Both the position numbers and the translations under genes were made by a program. From contig NZ_CP083553.1 in the NCBI RefSeq assembly GCF_025144465.1, forward strand, positions 826,501 to 890,500: a stretch of 64,000 nucleotides of DNA, given 5' to 3'. How positions within the stretch are numbered: position 1 is the stretch's first letter; each line of letters opens with the position of its first letter. This DNA is from Leisingera sp. S132. Lineage in GTDB: Bacteria > Pseudomonadota > Alphaproteobacteria > Rhodobacterales > Rhodobacteraceae. A model generated the notes under the pieces. It worked only from the letters and a program-made list of their open reading frames with translations. It did no database searches and was not told where the DNA came from. This document shows positions 24,043-32,985 of the stretch, one piece after another.

Positions 24043-25692
24043 ATGGCCGAGATTGAACGCGAAGCGATGGAATACGACGTGGTGATCGTCGGGGCCGGCC
24101 CTGCCGGTCTGTCTGCGGCCATCCGCCTTAAACAGCTGGACGCCGACCTGCAGGTCGTGGTCCTGGAAAAAGGCTCCGAGGTGGGTGCGCATATCCTGTC
24201 CGGCGCTGTGCTGGATCCTTGCGGCCTGAACGCCCTGATCCCCGACTGGAAGGAAAAAGGCGCACCGCTGAACGTCGAGGTCAAGGAAGACAACTTCCTG
24301 ATGCTGGGCGAGGCCGGTCAGGTCCGTATCCCCAACTTCCCGATGCCGCCACTGATGAACAACCACGGCAACTATATCGTCTCCATGGGCAACGTCTGCC
24401 GCTGGATGGCAGAGCAGGCTGAGGAAATGGGCGTCGAGATCTTCCCGGGCATGGCGTGCTCGGAGCTGGTCTATGGCGACAACGGCGAAGTGAAGGGCGT
24501 GGTGGCCGGCGAGTTCGGCAAGAACGCCGACGGCACCCCCGGTCCGTCTTACGAGCCCGGCATGGAGCTGCACGGCAAATACGTCTTCCTGGGCGAAGGC
24601 GTGCGCGGCTCGCTGTCCAAGGAAGTGATTGCCAAATACGGCCTCTCTGACGGCAAGGAGCCGCAGAAATACGGCGTCGGCATGAAAGAGATCTGGGAGA
24701 TCGACCCGGCCAAGCATAAGGAAGGCACCGTCACCCACACCATGGGCTGGCCGCTGGGTTCCAACGCGGGCGGCGGCTCGTTCATCTACCACCTGGACAA
24801 CAATCAGGTCTACGTGGGCTTCGTGGTGCACCTGAATTACAAGAACCCGCATCTGTTCCCCTACATGGAATTCCAGCGCTTCAAGCACCACCCGGTGGTT
24901 GCCGACCTGCTGAAGGGCGGCAAGCGCGTGGCCTACGGCGCCCGTGCCATCACCGAAGGCGGCTGGCAGTCGATGCCGAAACTGGTCGCACCCGGCGTGG
25001 CCCTGCTGGGCTGCTCCGCCGGCATGGTCAACGTGCCGCGCATCAAGGGTAACCACAACGCGATGCTGTCGGGCAAGGCCGCGGCCGAAGCCGCCTTTGA
25101 TGCGATCAAGGCAGAACGTTCCGGCGATGAGCTGACCGCCTATGAGGCCGACGTGCGCGATGGCGCCATTGGCAAGGACCTCAAAAAGGTCCGCAACGTG
25201 AAGCCGATGTGGTCCAAGTGGGGCCTCACCGCATCCCTCGCTTTTGGCGGGCTGGACATGTGGACCAACACCCTCTTTGGCTTCTCCTTCTTCGGCACCC
25301 TGGGTCATGGCAAGAACGACGCCGAGGCGACAGAAGAAGCCTCCAAGCACAAGGTGATCGACTATCCCAAGCCCGATGGCGTGCTGTCGTTTGACCGTCT
25401 GACCAACGTCAGCTTCTCGATGACCAACCACGAGGAAAGCCAGCCCTGCCACCTGCGGCTGGGCAATGAGGACACCCCGATCTCGGTCAACCTTCCGAAA
25501 TTCGCGGAACCGGCGCAGCGGTATTGCCCGGCCGGCGTCTACGAGGTGGTCGAAAAGGACGGCAAGCCGGAGTTCGTGGTGAACTTCCAGAACTGCGTCC
25601 ACTGCAAGACTTGCGACATCAAGGACCCGTCCCAGAACATCACCTGGACCACGCCGCAGGGCGGCGACGGCCCGAACTACCCGAACATGTAA
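24043..25692 (+). CDS. Electron transfer flavoprotein-ubiquinone oxidoreductase
   Basis: A 549-aa inner-membrane-associated enzyme carrying electrons from ETF to ubiquinone, completing acyl-CoA and sarcosine-type dehydrogenations. The FAD motif YDVVIVGAGPAGLSAAIRL starts at residue ~11, then VVLEKGSEVGAHILSGAV. The ubiquinone-pocket region follows. The C-terminal ferredoxin-like domain has four cluster cysteines, C495, C518, C521 and C524, in YCPAGVY and NCVHCKTCD, with SQNITWTTPQGGDGPNYPNM closing the protein. Length matches bacterial ETF-QO. It stands alone on its strand, with a perfect inverted repeat 40 bp after the stop. Confidence 0.97.
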   Translation: MAEIEREAMEYDVVIVGAGPAGLSAAIRLKQLDADLQVVVLEKGSEVGAHILSGAVLDPCGLNALIPDWKEKGAPLNVEVKEDNFLMLGEAGQVRIPNFPMPPLMNNHGNYIVSMGNVCRWMAEQAEEMGVEIFPGMACSELVYGDNGEVKGVVAGEFGKNADGTPGPSYEPGMELHGKYVFLGEGVRGSLSKEVIAKYGLSDGKEPQKYGVGMKEIWEIDPAKHKEGTVTHTMGWPLGSNAGGGSFIYHLDNNQVYVGFVVHLNYKNPHLFPYMEFQRFKHHPVVADLLKGGKRVAYGARAITEGGWQSMPKLVAPGVALLGCSAGMVNVPRIKGNHNAMLSGKAAAEAAFDAIKAERSGDELTAYEADVRDGAIGKDLKKVRNVKPMWSKWGLTASLAFGGLDMWTNTLFGFSFFGTLGHGKNDAEATEEASKHKVIDYPKPDGVLSFDRLTNVSFSMTNHEESQPCHLRLGNEDTPISVNLPKFAEPAQRYCPAGVYEVVEKDGKPEFVVNFQNCVHCKTCDIKDPSQNITWTTPQGGDGPNYPNM

Positions 25693-25731
25693 CGGGAACG
25701 TTAGCATTTCGGCGTGGTTTCGCCGGATTTT

Positions 25732-25757
25732 ATGGGGCGGTCCTTGGACCGCCCCAT
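25732..25757 (+). terminator. Inverted repeat downstream of ETF-QO
   Basis: ATGGGGCGGTCC, TT, GGACCGCCCCAT: a perfect 12-bp stem with a minimal centre. It lies 40 bp after the ETF-QO stop. No T-run follows on the plus strand, so terminator activity is likely but unproven. Confidence 0.55.
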
Positions 25758-25827
25758 TGCGTGTTGACGGGCGCCGCACTACGCTTTCTTAGGAGAGCAA
25801 GAGCAGTAAACCGTAAGGGGGTCCCCA

Positions 25828-27543
25828 GTGCCCGTATCCATTCTTCGCACCCTGTCCTGTGCGGCCCTGATGGCCGCAACCGCCGCACCTGCCGTGCAGG
25901 CCGAAGGACTGGCGGGATCTTATCTGGCCGGACGGGCCGCGACCTACGGCAGCGACTTTGCCGCCGCAGCGCTTTATTACACCCAGGCGCTGGCGCGCGA
26001 CCCGCAGAACCCGCTCTTGATGGAGAACGTGGTGTTTGCCCAGCTCGCCATGGGCAAGGCCGATCTTGCCGTGCCGGTGGCCGAACGGCTGCGCCAGACT
26101 GGCGCCCGCAGCCAGGTTGCCAATATCGTTCTGGCGGGCGGTCTTGCCGCCAAAGGCGACTATCAGGCGATCCTGGACCGTGATCTGGAGCGGGAAGCGA
26201 TCCATCCGCTGGTGGACGGCCTGCTGCAAGGCTGGGCCCATGTCGGCGCGGGCTCTGTCTCCAGCGCGCTGGAAACCTTTGACCGGCTTGCCAAGGACGG
26301 CAGCCTGAAACCCTTCGTGCTCTATCATCGCGCCCTGGCGCTGGCCTCGGCCGGCGACTACGGCGGGGCAGAGGCGCTGTTTGCCGCCGAGGACGGGCGC
26401 CTGGCCACCCTCAGCCGCCGCGCGGCGGTGGCGCGGGTGCAGATTCTGTCTCAGCTGAACCGCAATGATGACGCCCGCGAGGCACTGGCCGCAGCTTTCG
26501 GCAGCAGCCTCGACCCTGGCCTTGAGGCGCTGGACGCGCAGCTCGCCGCTGGGGAGACCCTGCCCTACACCATTGCCCCCAGCCCGCAGGACGGCATTGC
26601 CGAGGTGTTCTTCACCCTTGGGGCGGCGCTGAACGGCGACACCGCCAATGACTATGTGCTGATGTACGCCCGTATGGCGGCCTCGCTGCGCCCGGATCAT
26701 GTGGACGCCATCCTGCTCAGCGCAGGTCTCTTGGATCAGCTCGGCCGCTATGAGCTGTCGGTTGCCACTTACAAGCAGGTGCCCGCCACCCATCCGGACT
26801 ATCACGCTGCCGAAATGGGCCGCGCCGAAGCGCTGCGCCGCGCCGCCAAGCCGGACGCCGCCATTGAGGTGCTGGAGAAACTCGCCCGCGACTTCCCGGA
26901 TCAGCCCAGCGTCTACATCAGCCTTGGCGACCTCCTGCGCCAGCAGGAAGACTATGCCGCCGCTGCCCGCGCCTATGACAAGGCGCTGGACAAGACGCCC
27001 GAAGACTCCTCCAGCCGCTGGTTCCTGTTCTATGCCCGCGGCATCTGCCACGAGCGGCTGGACCAGTGGCCGCAGGCTGAGGCCGACTTCCGCGCCTCGC
27101 TGGACCTGGACCCGAACCGGCCGCAGGTGCTGAACTACCTTGGGTATTCGCTGGTCGAGAAACGCAGCAAGCTGGACGAGGCGCTGGACATGATCGAACG
27201 TGCTGTCGCTGCACGCCCCGACTCCGGCTTTATCGTCGACAGCTTGGGCTGGGTGCTCTACCGCATGGGCAAGTATGAGGAGGCGGTCGCCCATATGGAG
27301 CGCGCAGTGGAGCTGATGCCGGTGGATCCGGTGGTCAATGACCACCTTGGAGATGTCTACTGGGCCGTGGGCCGCGAGCGCGAGGCGGAGTTCCAGTGGA
27401 AACGCGCGCTTTCCTTCATCGACCCTGAGGACACCGACGGTGAGGCCGACCCGGAACGCATCCGCCGCAAGCTGGACGTGGGCCTGGACGCTGTGCTGGC
27501 CGAGGAAGGCGCCCAGCCCCTGAAGGTCGCCAATGGCGGCTGA
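25828..27543 (+). CDS. Tetratricopeptide repeat protein, exported
   Basis: A 571-aa TPR scaffold. A GTG start gives MPVSILRTLSCAALMAATAA..VQA, a signal peptide likely cut after QAEG. The mature protein has numerous TPR units, clearest from ~residue 25 (YLAGRAATYGSDFAAAALYY), and from ~300 to 540 (AEALRRAAKPDAAIEVLEKL, YISLGDLLRQQEDYAAAARA, VLNYLGYSLVEKRSKLDEAL, MGKYEEAVAHMERAVELM). It should sit in the periplasm and bind partners; no enzymatic motif is seen. The 3' end overlaps ispE by 11 bp, an arrangement that suggests co-transcription, not shared function. Confidence 0.88.
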   Translation: MPVSILRTLSCAALMAATAAPAVQAEGLAGSYLAGRAATYGSDFAAAALYYTQALARDPQNPLLMENVVFAQLAMGKADLAVPVAERLRQTGARSQVANIVLAGGLAAKGDYQAILDRDLEREAIHPLVDGLLQGWAHVGAGSVSSALETFDRLAKDGSLKPFVLYHRALALASAGDYGGAEALFAAEDGRLATLSRRAAVARVQILSQLNRNDDAREALAAAFGSSLDPGLEALDAQLAAGETLPYTIAPSPQDGIAEVFFTLGAALNGDTANDYVLMYARMAASLRPDHVDAILLSAGLLDQLGRYELSVATYKQVPATHPDYHAAEMGRAEALRRAAKPDAAIEVLEKLARDFPDQPSVYISLGDLLRQQEDYAAAARAYDKALDKTPEDSSSRWFLFYARGICHERLDQWPQAEADFRASLDLDPNRPQVLNYLGYSLVEKRSKLDEALDMIERAVAARPDSGFIVDSLGWVLYRMGKYEEAVAHMERAVELMPVDPVVNDHLGDVYWAVGREREAEFQWKRALSFIDPEDTDGEADPERIRRKLDVGLDAVLAEEGAQPLKVANGG

Positions 27544-28354
27544 GGTCGCAGCACCCGCCAAGATCAACCTGACACTGCATGTGACCGGCCGCCGCAAGGA
27601 CGGCTATCACCTGCTGGATTCGCTGGTGGTCTTTGCCGATGCTGGCGACCGGCTGCAGCTGGAGCCGGGACCGGAGCTGTCGCTTGCGGTCTCCGGCCTG
27701 TTTGCAGAGGGCGTGCCCGCCGATCATCGTAACCTGGTGTGGAAAGCCGCCGAGGGCGCTGGCTGGACCGGACATATCAGCCTCGACAAGCAGCTGCCGC
27801 ACGGGGCGGGCATCGGCGGCGGGTCATCGGATGCCGCAGCAGTATTGCGCACGCTGGCGGGGCAGGGCACCGGCATCCCCGCAGACTTACCGCTGAAACT
27901 TGGCGCTGACGTCCCGGTCTGCGTGGCAGCACGCGCCTCCCGGATGCAGGGCATCGGCGGCCAGATCACGCCGGTGGAACTGCCCCAGCTGCACGCGCTC
28001 TTGGTCAATCCGGGCGTGCATGTCCCCACCGGCCCGGTGTTTTCCGCGCTCGCCTCGCACCAGAACCCGCCGATGCCGCAGGAGATCCCAGCCTTCGCAT
28101 CCGCCGAAGACTGCGCTGCCTGGCTGGCCGGTCAGCGCAACGACCTGGAGGGCCCGGCCATCAGCCTGGCACCTGAGATCGCGCGGGTTCTTGCGGACTT
28201 GCGCAGTTCCCGCCAGGCCTTGCTCGCCCGCATGTCCGGCTCCGGCGCCACCTGCTTTGCGCTCTATCCCACAAAAAAGGCCGCCCATATGGCGGCCTAT
28301 GAAATCGGCGCAGCACATCCCGAGTGGTGGTGCAGCGCGGTAACCTTGACCTGA
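27533..28354 (+). CDS. ispE: 4-diphosphocytidyl-2-C-methyl-D-erythritol kinase
   Basis: A 273-aa GHMP kinase phosphorylating CDP-methylerythritol in the MEP isoprenoid pathway. APAKINLTLHVTGRRKDGYH is the canonical IspE N-terminus; the ATP loop LPHGAGIGGGSSDAAAVLR and the C-terminal MSGSGATCFALY motif are both intact. The overlap with the TPR gene fixes ATG 27533. Its isoprenoid products feed the polyprenyl diphosphate synthase encoded on the opposite strand 185 bp away. Confidence 0.96.
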   Translation: MAAEVAAPAKINLTLHVTGRRKDGYHLLDSLVVFADAGDRLQLEPGPELSLAVSGLFAEGVPADHRNLVWKAAEGAGWTGHISLDKQLPHGAGIGGGSSDAAAVLRTLAGQGTGIPADLPLKLGADVPVCVAARASRMQGIGGQITPVELPQLHALLVNPGVHVPTGPVFSALASHQNPPMPQEIPAFASAEDCAAWLAGQRNDLEGPAISLAPEIARVLADLRSSRQALLARMSGSGATCFALYPTKKAAHMAAYEIGAAHPEWWCSAVTLT

Positions 28355-28380
28355 TCCGCCGCGCTCAGCCGCAGACGAAG

Positions 28381-28455
28381 CTCTCCCGCCCGCGGCACTG
28401 CGCATCAAAGATGCTTGGCCGCCGTTGGGCCAGGCGCCGCGCTGGTGCGCGGCGC
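28381..28455 (+). repeat. ~80-bp GC-rich hairpin repeat, copy B
   Basis: Matches copy A closely: CTCTCCCGCCCGCGGCACTG, then GCATCAAAGATGCTTGGCCG and a 9-bp stem GCGCCGCGC-TGGT-GCGCGGCGC at 28434-28455. It lies between convergent ispE and the polyprenyl synthase gene. Confidence 0.7.
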
Positions 28456-28471
28456 GGCACCGCCTGCCTAT

Positions 28472-28494
28472 TCACCTTTGTGGAAATACTCCGG
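28472..28494 (-). repeat. GAGTATTT box, copy 3
   Basis: On the minus strand CCGGAGTATTTCCACAAAGG then TGA, 17 bp after hairpin repeat B, mirroring the order at 21.05 kb. It is followed by GGCCGAAAGGCC and GGGGGCAGCGCCCCC hairpins up to 28533. Confidence 0.65.
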
Positions 28495-28539
28495 GGGTGA
28501 GGCCGAAAGGCCGAGGGGGCAGCGCCCCCTGACCAGGCA

Positions 28540-29538
28540 TCAGTTCAACCGCGACACCACGTAGTCCGCCAGGTCGCTCAGCATCGTACGGATCTCATGA
28601 TCGGGCAGCACCTCCAGCGCGGCCCGCGCCTTGGCGGCCCAGCCGAAGGCATCCTCGCGGGTTGCCTCCAGCGTCTTGTATTTGGCCATCAGAGCCAGCG
28701 CCTGCTCCAGGTCGCCGTTTTCCTGCTTGCCCTTCTCGATGGTGCGGGTCCAGAACGCGCGCTCCTCATCACTCGCTTGCGCAACCGCCTTGATCACCGG
28801 CAGGGTCAGCTTGCGCTCGCGGAAATCGTCGCCGACGTTCTTGCCGGTCGCCTTGCTGTCGCCCTGATAATCCAAGAGGTCGTCCGCAATCTGGAAGGCA
28901 ATCCCCAGCGCGTCACCATAGTCGAACAGCGCCTTCACCTGCTCCTCGGGCGCGCCGGAAATCACCCCGCCCACCTCGGTCGCGGCAGAGAACAGTGCCG
29001 CGGTCTTGCCGCGCACCACTTGCAGATAGACGTCCTCATCCGTCCTCAGGTTCGACGCCGCCGTCATCTGCAGCACTTCACCCTCGGCAATGGTGGCAGA
29101 GGCGTTGGCCAGAATATCCAGAACCCGCAGGCTTCCGGTCTCCACCATCAGCTGGAAGCTGCGGGCAAACAGGTAGTCGCCGACCAGAACCGAACTTTTG
29201 TTGTCCCACAGCAGGTTTGCGGTAGGGCGCCCGCGCCGCTGGGCGCTTTCGTCCACCACATCGTCATGCAGCAGGGTGGCGGTGTGGATGAACTCCACCG
29301 TCGCAGCCAGTTTCAGGTGATGGTCGCCCTCGTAGCCGCAGAGCCGTGCCGCGGCCAGCGTCAGCATCGGCCGCAGCCGCTTGCCGCCTGCTTCGACCAG
29401 ATGCGCGGTCACCTCGGGAATGCGCGGCGCGTGCTTGGAGGCCATCCGGGTGCGGATCAGCGCGTTCACCGCGTCCAGTTCCTGGCTCAGCGTTGCGGCC
29501 AGCATCTCATGCGGTTTCCTGGTCATCACTTGGTCCAT
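28540..29538 (-). CDS. Polyprenyl (octa/decaprenyl-type) diphosphate synthase
   Basis: A 332-aa trans-prenyltransferase that builds the ubiquinone side chain from FPP/GPP and IPP. First aspartate-rich motif: LLHDDVVDESAQRRG; second: FQIADDLLDYQGD; also GGKRLRPMLTL and the KTAALF motif. The residues before the first motif (VEFIHTATLL) lack a bulky aromatic stop, which fits a long-chain product; in this group UQ-10 is usual. ATG 29538 (MDQVMTRKPHEML) is selected; the frame is open upstream only by chance, antisense to two small genes. Confidence 0.94.
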   Translation of the reverse strand: MDQVMTRKPHEMLAATLSQELDAVNALIRTRMASKHAPRIPEVTAHLVEAGGKRLRPMLTLAAARLCGYEGDHHLKLAATVEFIHTATLLHDDVVDESAQRRGRPTANLLWDNKSSVLVGDYLFARSFQLMVETGSLRVLDILANASATIAEGEVLQMTAASNLRTDEDVYLQVVRGKTAALFSAATEVGGVISGAPEEQVKALFDYGDALGIAFQIADDLLDYQGDSKATGKNVGDDFRERKLTLPVIKAVAQASDEERAFWTRTIEKGKQENGDLEQALALMAKYKTLEATREDAFGWAAKARAALEVLPDHEIRTMLSDLADYVVSRLN

Positions 29539-29595
29539 CACTTTCCCGCTCGCAAGTCTCGACAAGGGGGACGCCTTGCCCTTAGATCCATCCCC

Positions 29596-29811
29596 ATGAA
29601 AGAGCTTCTGCGCAGCACCGATCCGACGATCATGGCCTTTGCCTCGGCCCTCCTTGAGGGAGAGGATATAGACTGCTTTCAAATGGACGTAAATATGAGC
29701 ATCCTGGAAGGCGGGATCGGAATTTTCCCGCGCCGTCTGATGGTTCACGAGGACGACTACGATGCTGCCGTAATCGTGATGCGTGACAATGAAATCCCGC
29801 TGGGCAGATGA
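29596..29811 (+). CDS. DUF2007 domain-containing protein
   Basis: A 71-aa protein, MKELLRSTDPTIMAFASALL..., of the DUF2007 family annotated as putative signal-transducing protein; no function is established. The signature is an N-terminal 'RSTDPTIMAFASALLEGEDI' stretch followed by VNMSILEGGIGIFPRRLMV and a VIVMRDNE C-terminus, a compact alpha/beta fold. Its end overlaps the methyltransferase gene by 4 bp (ATGA), so the two are coupled. Confidence 0.88.
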   Translation: MKELLRSTDPTIMAFASALLEGEDIDCFQMDVNMSILEGGIGIFPRRLMVHEDDYDAAVIVMRDNEIPLGR

Positions 29812-30575
29812 CCTGCTTCTCTGATGACGAGCTGACCCGCAACGGTTTCCTCGGCGGCAGGGTGCAGTTGTGGCAGCCTGTTCAGGGTTACCGAGCCGGG
29901 GTGGACCCGGTGCTGCTGGCCGCCGCTGTTCCCGCGCGGGCAGGCGATGCGGTGCTGGAACTGGGCTGCGGTGCCGGCCAGGCGCTGTTGTGCCTGGGCG
30001 CACGTGTGCCCGGACTGGCACTGGCCGGAGTGGAGCTGCAGGTGCCTTATGCGGACCTTGCCCGGCGAAACGCCCGAGCCAACGGTCAGGATACCGAAGT
30101 GTTTGAAGCCGATCTTTCAGCCTTGCCGGAGGCGCTGAAGCAGCGCCAATTCCATCACGTTATCGCCAACCCGCCTTATTACAAGGCTGGCGCCCACAGC
30201 CAAGCGCGTGACGACGGCCGCAAGGTTGCCTTGGGGGAGGGCACGCCTTTGTCAGACTGGATCACCACAGCGGCCCGCCGTCTTGCGCCCAAGGGTTATC
30301 TGCACATGATTCAGCGCGCCGACCGGCTGCCGGATATGCTGGCGGGCTGCGCCAGTGTTCTGGGATCGGTGGAGGTGCTGCCGCTGGCGCCGCGCGAAAC
30401 CCGCGCGGCAGAGCTGGTGATCCTGCGCGCACGCAAGGGCGGGCGGGCGGACTTCCGTCTGCATGCTCCACTGATTCTGCACGAAGGCCACCGTCATGAG
30501 CGCGATGGAGAGAGCTACCGCCCCGATATCCGCGCCATCCTGCGCGACGGGGCCGCCTTGTCCTGGCCTGGCTGA
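29808..30575 (+). CDS. tRNA1(Val) (adenine(37)-N6)-methyltransferase-like protein
   Basis: A 255-aa SAM-dependent N6-adenine methyltransferase. The N-terminal FLGGRVQLWQPVQGYRAGVD is typical of the TrmN6/YfiC class. The SAM loop is VLELGCGAGQALLCLG, followed by GVELQ and the catalytic NPPYYKAG. It should methylate A37 of a tRNA; other NPPY-family targets (rRNA, protein Gln) cannot be excluded. Translationally coupled to the DUF2007 gene upstream. Downstream is a 234-bp gap before the YdcH-like gene. Confidence 0.9.
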   Translation: MTCFSDDELTRNGFLGGRVQLWQPVQGYRAGVDPVLLAAAVPARAGDAVLELGCGAGQALLCLGARVPGLALAGVELQVPYADLARRNARANGQDTEVFEADLSALPEALKQRQFHHVIANPPYYKAGAHSQARDDGRKVALGEGTPLSDWITTAARRLAPKGYLHMIQRADRLPDMLAGCASVLGSVEVLPLAPRETRAAELVILRARKGGRADFRLHAPLILHEGHRHERDGESYRPDIRAILRDGAALSWPG

Positions 30576-30703
30576 GGCGCCTTCAGAAGCCGCGCCAATG
30601 TAGGAATGCCGCCTAAGTGTTTCAACCTCTGGCGAATCCATGCATCCGGTTTTCTGCAGAAACGCGCGGTGCCCTGCGGTAAAATGCGCGGCGCATAGCC
30701 GAT

Positions 30704-30716
30704 ATGAAAATTTCAT
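30704..30716. promoter_or_regulatory. ATGAAA-A-TTTCAT inverted repeat upstream of the DUF465 gene
   Basis: A 13-bp symmetric sequence in an AT-rich stretch about 94 bp before the DUF465 start. It is a candidate regulator-binding site. The rest of the 30576-30809 gap shows no gene; a second weak dyad TGCGCGGCGCA is at ~30685. Confidence 0.3.
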
Positions 30717-30809
30717 GACAAAAATAGTGCGGCTGCAGCGTGACAGACGCGGAAACATATGCTCCACTCTTTCTGTCAAACACATCTAGCTCAAAAAAGG
30801 AGGGTTACC

Positions 30810-30983
30810 ATGAGCCTCAGCTCGCATCTGACCGAACTTAAGAAGAAGCACGAGCATCTGAGCATGGAAGTGGAACAGGCCCAACGATCGCCCAGTACCG
30901 ACGATCTGGAAATTGCAGCAATGAAAAAGCAGAAGCTGAAGCTGAAGGAAGAGATCACGCGCCTGACAGCTGAAGCCGTCTGA
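30810..30983 (+). CDS. DUF465 family small protein (YdcH-like)
   Basis: A 57-aa highly charged, entirely helical protein: MSLSSHLTELKKKHEHLSME at the start, LEIAAMKKQKLKLKEEITRL near the end. This is the YdcH/DUF465 family, short coiled-coil proteins of unknown function. ATG 30810 has an excellent AAAAGGAGGGTTACC ribosome-binding site, which, with a clear terminator at 31020, suggests strong independent expression. Confidence 0.9.
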   Translation: MSLSSHLTELKKKHEHLSMEVEQAQRSPSTDDLEIAAMKKQKLKLKEEITRLTAEAV

Positions 30984-31019
30984 AGAGTTCCCGCCGGCGT
31001 CTAGCCCGGCACAGTCAAC

Positions 31020-31056
31020 AGGAGGGCCTGCCAGAGCGGCGGCCCTCCTTTCGTTT
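31020..31056 (+). terminator. Intrinsic terminator of the DUF465 gene
   Basis: Stem AGGAGGGCC at 31020-31028 with GGCCCTCCT at 31041-31049, 12-nt loop, then TTTCGTTT. It lies between convergent genes; on the minus strand no T-run follows. Confidence 0.75.
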
Positions 31057-31064
31057 GAACGGGG

Positions 31065-31928
31065 TTATTTGCCGGCGCTGGCCCGCGCTGCAATCAGCGC
31101 CCCGCCGGTGATCAGCGCCGCTGCCAAGGCAAGCCCCCAGGAGGCTGCTGCAATCCCCGCCAGCACCAGGATCAGCGTCGACAGCAGGGGCGCTGCATAA
31201 GAGCTGGTGCCGAGCATCTGGATATCGCCCTGCTTGACGCCGATATCCCAAACATAAAACGCCAGCCCGACGGGGCCGAGACCCAGCAGCAGGGTCGAGA
31301 CCCAGCCCAGCGTGCCTGCGGGCCAAACGGTTTCCTCCAGCGCGAAATGCAGCCCCCAGGAGGCCGCCGCGGTCGCCAGACAGAACACAGCAACCGAACT
31401 GGTCGGGGCATTGCCCACCAGCCGTGACAGCACCGAGTAGCCGGACCATGTCAGCGCGCACAAGAGCGCCAGCCCGTAGCCCGGCAGATACTGCGCCTCA
31501 AACCCGCCGCCGCCGCCCGAAATGATGGTGGCCGCCCCGGCAAAGCCCAGGCCTGCACCAATCAGATGTCCTGCCTTCAGCTTTTCGCCGGGCAACAGGC
31601 CGGAAAACAGCACGATCAGCAGCGGCCACAAATAGGCGATCAGCCCAGCCTCTGCCGCCGGGGCCAGCCGCAGTGCCGAGAAGTAGAGCGCGTGATAGCC
31701 AAACAGGCCAATCGTGCCAAAGATATAGACCCTCAGCGGCACATGGCGCAGCTGCCCCAGCTTGCCCGATGCCGCGGTCCAGATAATCCCCAGCGTGCCG
31801 CCGATGGTGAAACACATCGCGTTCAGTAACAGCGGCGGGGCGGGTTCCGACCCCACGGTCAGCAGCGCCAGCAGCGCCCAGAGCAAAACAGCGATGAAGC
31901 CAATGGCGGTCGCGCGGGTCTTGGTCAT
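31065..31928 (-). CDS. DMT family transporter (EamA)
   Basis: A 287-aa inner-membrane protein with ten predicted helices in two EamA halves. TKTRATAIGFIAVLLWALLA opens the first, GLIAYLWPLLIVLFSGLLPGE is the typical mid-motif, and LALLCALTWSGYSVLSRLVG opens the second. Such proteins export amino acids, metabolites or drugs; the substrate is unknown. The start ATG overlaps the stop of the LysR regulator upstream (ATGA), so regulator and transporter are co-expressed, an arrangement that suggests the regulator controls the exporter. Confidence 0.92.
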   Translation of the reverse strand: MTKTRATAIGFIAVLLWALLALLTVGSEPAPPLLLNAMCFTIGGTLGIIWTAASGKLGQLRHVPLRVYIFGTIGLFGYHALYFSALRLAPAAEAGLIAYLWPLLIVLFSGLLPGEKLKAGHLIGAGLGFAGAATIISGGGGGFEAQYLPGYGLALLCALTWSGYSVLSRLVGNAPTSSVAVFCLATAAASWGLHFALEETVWPAGTLGWVSTLLLGLGPVGLAFYVWDIGVKQGDIQMLGTSSYAAPLLSTLILVLAGIAAASWGLALAAALITGGALIAARASAGK

Positions 31929-32872
31929 TGGGGGGGCAGATCCTGAATCGGGATAATCTTGATATCGCCCCACATATGCGCGGTTTTCTCGATCTCCGCA
32001 AAGTACCATTCGCGGAAGGCCGCAATCTGCGGCCGGTCCTTGGCTTCCGGCAGGCACAGGAAACGGAACCGCGCGTCGGATTGAATGGCGATCTTGAAGG
32101 GTGCCACCAGCCGCCCCTCGCGCACGTCCTTGATGATCAGCGGCCGCCGCCCCAGCGCCACGCCCAGCCCCGCGCAGGCGGCGTCAATGGCATGATCGGG
32201 GGCTGAAAAGTGGGTGCCGCTGGTGGGGCTGAAACCCACCCCCGCCGCCTGGAACCAGGTTGGCCAGTCGCAACCCGGGGCCACTTTGCTGATGGAGTCG
32301 TCAAAGATCAGCGGCGCGTTCATCAGCGCTTCCGGGGTGGGGAATTGTTCATGCAGTTCCGGCGTCATCACCGGCGTCAGCCAGTCCGGCCTTGTGCCAT
32401 AAGACGCAAGGCCCACGTCGTCCGAGACGCCAAAGCGGATTGCCACATCCACATCGCCGCGCCGCAGATCCACCACCTTGAGCGACGCCGACAGCCGCAG
32501 TTCGATCTCCGGATGGCTGCGGGCAAACTCGAACAGCCGCGGCGCCAGCCATTTAGCCGTCAGCGCAGGCCCTGCCGTCACTGTCAGCGTGATCTCATCC
32601 AGCAGCCGCCGGGTGCTTTGCCAGGCCTGCCCCAGGGTGCGGAAACCCTCTGCCGCGCCGGGGGCCAGCGTTTCGCCCGCCTCGGTCAGCTCCACCGCCC
32701 GGTTCAGGCGGCGGAACAGCAGCTGGCCCAGATGCTCCTCCAGCGATTTGATCTGAAAGGACAGCGCCGCCGGGGTCACGTTCAGCTCCTCCGCCGCCTT
32801 GGCAAAGGACATGTGGCGGGCAGCAGCGTCAAAGGCGCGCAAAGCGGTGAGGGGCGGCAGGCGGTCAGTCAT
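31925..32872 (-). CDS. LysR family transcriptional regulator (GcvA-like)
   Basis: A 315-aa regulator. The winged helix-turn-helix (PPLTALRAFDAAARHMSFAK, then AAEELNVTPAALSFQIKSLE) is the GcvA/AmpR-type sequence. The substrate-binding domain runs from ~residue 92 (EITLTVTAGPALTAKWLAPR), with ASLKVVDLRRGDVDVAIRFG. The ligand cannot be predicted. ATG 32872 (MTDRLPPLTALRAF) fits the family; a 23-residue upstream extension would be atypical. It is coupled to the DMT exporter gene. Confidence 0.93.
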   Translation of the reverse strand: MTDRLPPLTALRAFDAAARHMSFAKAAEELNVTPAALSFQIKSLEEHLGQLLFRRLNRAVELTEAGETLAPGAAEGFRTLGQAWQSTRRLLDEITLTVTAGPALTAKWLAPRLFEFARSHPEIELRLSASLKVVDLRRGDVDVAIRFGVSDDVGLASYGTRPDWLTPVMTPELHEQFPTPEALMNAPLIFDDSISKVAPGCDWPTWFQAAGVGFSPTSGTHFSAPDHAIDAACAGLGVALGRRPLIIKDVREGRLVAPFKIAIQSDARFRFLCLPEAKDRPQIAAFREWYFAEIEKTAHMWGDIKIIPIQDLPPQ

Positions 32873-32985
32873 GTTCGCACAAGTATACCTTAACTGAAGT
32901 CTTGCAAAGTCTCGTTTGTCAACGTGACGGTACGTCCTCATATTGGATGCAGGTAAAGGATACTGATCCGAGAAGGAGGTCTGAA